This document shows positions 5,532-6,776 of a stretch of DNA of 6,776 nucleotides, piece after piece. The DNA comes from Cyanobacteria bacterium UBA8803 (lineage in GTDB: Bacteria > Cyanobacteriota > Cyanobacteriia > Cyanobacteriales > Coleofasciculaceae): NCBI GenBank assembly GCA_003505715.1, contig DNXU01000281.1, forward strand, positions 1,437 through 8,212. Direction: 5' to 3'. The translations under genes were made by a program, and so were the position numbers. Under the pieces are notes generated by a model. The model did not search any database. It worked only from the letters and a program-made list of their open reading frames with translations, and was not told the origin of the DNA. Position 1 is the first letter of the stretch. Every line of letters begins with the position of its first letter.

Positions 5532-6002
5532 ATGGCGATCGCTACGGCTTACAGCCAACCGTTTATTCCCACAGAGTCAGACACCAGACTCTCTGAGCAG
5601 AGTAGTCGCATCCTTGCCTCTCATATTACCCCTGGCAGTGCGACTCGTCGGCTCAAAATTGTTGAGGATGATGGTGGTGAACAAGAGGTTGTCATTCCCA
5701 CGGCTGCTTTTCATTTGTTGGTAGACATCCTGTCACAAATGGCTCAAGGCAATGCCATCACCCTAATTCCTATTCATGCAGAACTCACAACTCAGGAAGC
5801 AGCAGACATTCTTAACGTTTCGCGTCCTTTCCTGGTGAAGTTGATTGAGTCGGGTGAAATTAAGTGTCGTAAAGTGGGACGGCATCGTCGTATTCGCTTT
5901 GTGGACTTAATGAACTATAAGCAACAGATCGATAGTCAACGAATGCAAGCCCTTGATGAACTTGCGGCTCAGGCTCAAGAGTTAAATATGGGCTATGACT
6001 AA
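5532..6002 (+). CDS. Excisionase/MerR-like HTH antitoxin of a PIN-toxin pair
   Basis: From the ATG at 5532 the protein has 156 residues. Numbered from there, residues 1-50 are variable. A segment IPTAAFHLLVDILSQMAQGNAITLIP (about 55-80) precedes a MerR/excisionase-type winged helix-turn-helix (about 86-132): LTTQEAADILNVSRPFLVKL, then IESGEIKCRKVGRHRRIRFVDLM. The acidic, glutamine-rich C-terminus (QALDELAAQAQEL) is a likely toxin-wrapping tail. This organisation is that of antitoxins placed just before PIN-domain ribonucleases. The toxin gene begins 3 bases after the stop, so the pair is an operon. Direct repeats at 5411-5446 are a likely autoregulatory site. The alternative start at 5526 adds only Met-Pro and has a badly spaced ribosome site. 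Confidence in the family and role is high from the paired context. Confidence 0.87.
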   Translation: MAIATAYSQPFIPTESDTRLSEQSSRILASHITPGSATRRLKIVEDDGGEQEVVIPTAAFHLLVDILSQMAQGNAITLIPIHAELTTQEAADILNVSRPFLVKLIESGEIKCRKVGRHRRIRFVDLMNYKQQIDSQRMQALDELAAQAQELNMGYD

Positions 6003-6005
6003 TGT

Positions 6006-6578
6006 ATGGTGTCGAACTTCACCGTCCTCTACGATGCTTGCGTTCTCTATCCAGCGCCACTGCGAGATTTACTGATGCAGTTAGCTCTGAGTGACCTATT
6101 TAGAGCACGTTGGACTAATGCAATTCATGAGGAATGGAGCCGTAACGTACTCAAAAATCGCCCTGACTTAAGGCTAGAGCAACTCACTCGCACCCAAGAG
6201 TTGATGAACAGCTATGTTCGTGATTGCCTGATTGTGAATTATGAATACTTGATTCCTTCTCTGCAACTACCAGACCCTGATGATCGGCATATTTTAGCCG
6301 CAGCCATCAAAGGAGGCGTGGATGCGATCGTGACTTTTAATCTCTCAGATTTTCCTCGGTCTATCCTAAGTGAATACGAAATTGAAGCCCAGCATCCCGA
6401 CGACTTCATCTGCGATTTAATTGATTTGAATCCTGTAAAAGTTGCTGCGGCAGCAGAGATGTGTCGGCAGCGACTCAAGCATCCGCCCAAGTCTGTCAAT
6501 GAATATTTAGAAACCTTGTTGAAACAGGGGTTAAGTATTTCTGTGTCAATACTTCGGGAACTTTATAACGATACTTAG
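6006..6578 (+). CDS. PIN-domain toxin (VapC-like ribonuclease)
   Basis: The 190-residue product is a PIN-domain protein of the kind grouped in PIN_3. PIN toxins are metal-dependent RNases that cut tRNA, rRNA or mRNA when not bound by their antitoxin. Acidic residues expected in the active site are visible: Asp10 in VLYDACVLYP, Glu42/Glu43 in HEEW, Asp90/Asp92/Asp93 in LPDPDDRHILAAA, and Asp115 in TFNLSDFP. The start motif YDACVLYPAPLRDLLMQLA is characteristic of the group. The C-terminal 60 residues extend beyond the minimal PIN core. The gene starts 3 bases after the antitoxin stop with no strong ribosome site, so it probably depends on coupling, which keeps toxin below antitoxin. The ORF appears intact and the catalytic set complete, so the toxin should be active. 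The target RNA cannot be told from sequence. Confidence 0.9.
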   Translation: MVSNFTVLYDACVLYPAPLRDLLMQLALSDLFRARWTNAIHEEWSRNVLKNRPDLRLEQLTRTQELMNSYVRDCLIVNYEYLIPSLQLPDPDDRHILAAAIKGGVDAIVTFNLSDFPRSILSEYEIEAQHPDDFICDLIDLNPVKVAAAAEMCRQRLKHPPKSVNEYLETLLKQGLSISVSILRELYNDT

Positions 6579-6582
6579 TACA

Positions 6583-6735
6583 ATGACAACCTCAGCCGAA
6601 GTCCGAACTCGACTGATTGAAGCCTTGCAACTCGACCTAGTAGAGCCGACTGCCGATGATATTGACCACGGCGAGGAGATTCTCCCCCAGGCTCATGATT
6701 TCTGTGGGTCTGGATATCATATCATGTCCGGTTGA
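6583..6735 (+). pseudogene. Truncated N-terminal fragment resembling DISARM DrmA-type helicase
   Basis: A 50-codon ORF begins 5 bases after the toxin stop: MTTSAEVRTRLIEALQLDL, then VEPTADDIDHGEEILPQA, and a divergent tail HDFCGSGYHIMSG. The pattern 'EVR-RLIEAL-LDLV-P...EE-LPQA' resembles, from memory, the extreme N-terminus of DrmA-type helicase proteins of DISARM defence systems, where the text after LPQA would normally run on as S-RWYLTGFL-P. Here the resemblance ends at codon 37 and a TGA follows, so the gene looks broken by an indel, deletion or insertion. The remaining 41 bases to the window edge restore no recognisable continuation. Alternatives are a small intact gene of unknown function or the stub of another large helicase. 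The close spacing suggests it was once co-transcribed with the toxin-antitoxin pair. Confidence 0.45.
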
Positions 6736-6776
6736 TTAACCATCATAAAACTTATCGCAGGGCGGGTTTCGACTGC

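Noticed and set aside
5506..5724. A 72-codon plus-strand frame overlapping the antitoxin start
   Set aside because: It is out of frame with the HTH antitoxin, whose ribosome site, domain and partner gene are all clear.
6239..6499. An 86-codon minus-strand frame opposite the PIN toxin
   Set aside because: The plus-strand PIN gene carries a complete acidic active site; the antisense product is featureless.

Overview
The window looks like a piece of a cyanobacterial chromosome, probably from a filamentous or similar large-genome lineage. The main sign is the highly iterated palindrome HIP1 (GCGATCGC), present in full five times (from 896, 1076, 2258, 5097 and 5535). A tandem heptamer at the left edge, a Uma2-type nuclease gene and relatives typical of cyanobacterial accessory regions agree with this. 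No rRNA, tRNA, CRISPR array or intact transposase was seen.

Layout. On the minus strand, a complete RtcB-family RNA ligase gene (29-1468) is followed, across a 318-base gap, by a Uma2/DUF820-type endonuclease gene (1787-2329). After a 413-base intergenic region the coding strand switches. Three plus-strand genes (2743-3540, 3537-4223, 4220-5050) are joined by two four-base ATGA stop/start overlaps: a TIGR04255-like protein, a protein with a helix-turn-helix and an apparent Xre/MbcA/ParS-like segment, and an unrecognised 276-residue protein with a TQTCD motif. A 481-base spacer follows. It holds a HIP1 site, a possible msrA 3' remnant on the minus strand, and a set of 9-base direct repeats overlapping a plausible promoter. 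That promoter faces a type II toxin-antitoxin pair: an excisionase/MerR-like HTH antitoxin (5532-6002) and a PIN-domain toxin (6006-6578). Five bases after the toxin stop is a 50-codon ORF that resembles the extreme N-terminus of DISARM DrmA-type helicases and then breaks off, so it is probably a decayed gene.

How it fits together. The right two-thirds reads as an accessory, defence-type region: a tightly coupled three-gene cassette of unknown function, a toxin-antitoxin module and a truncated defence-helicase fragment. The three-gene cassette is the best candidate for an undescribed system. Its gene order, translational coupling and absence of full HIP1 sites are visible in the sequence. A defence or toxin-antitoxin-like role is inference only.
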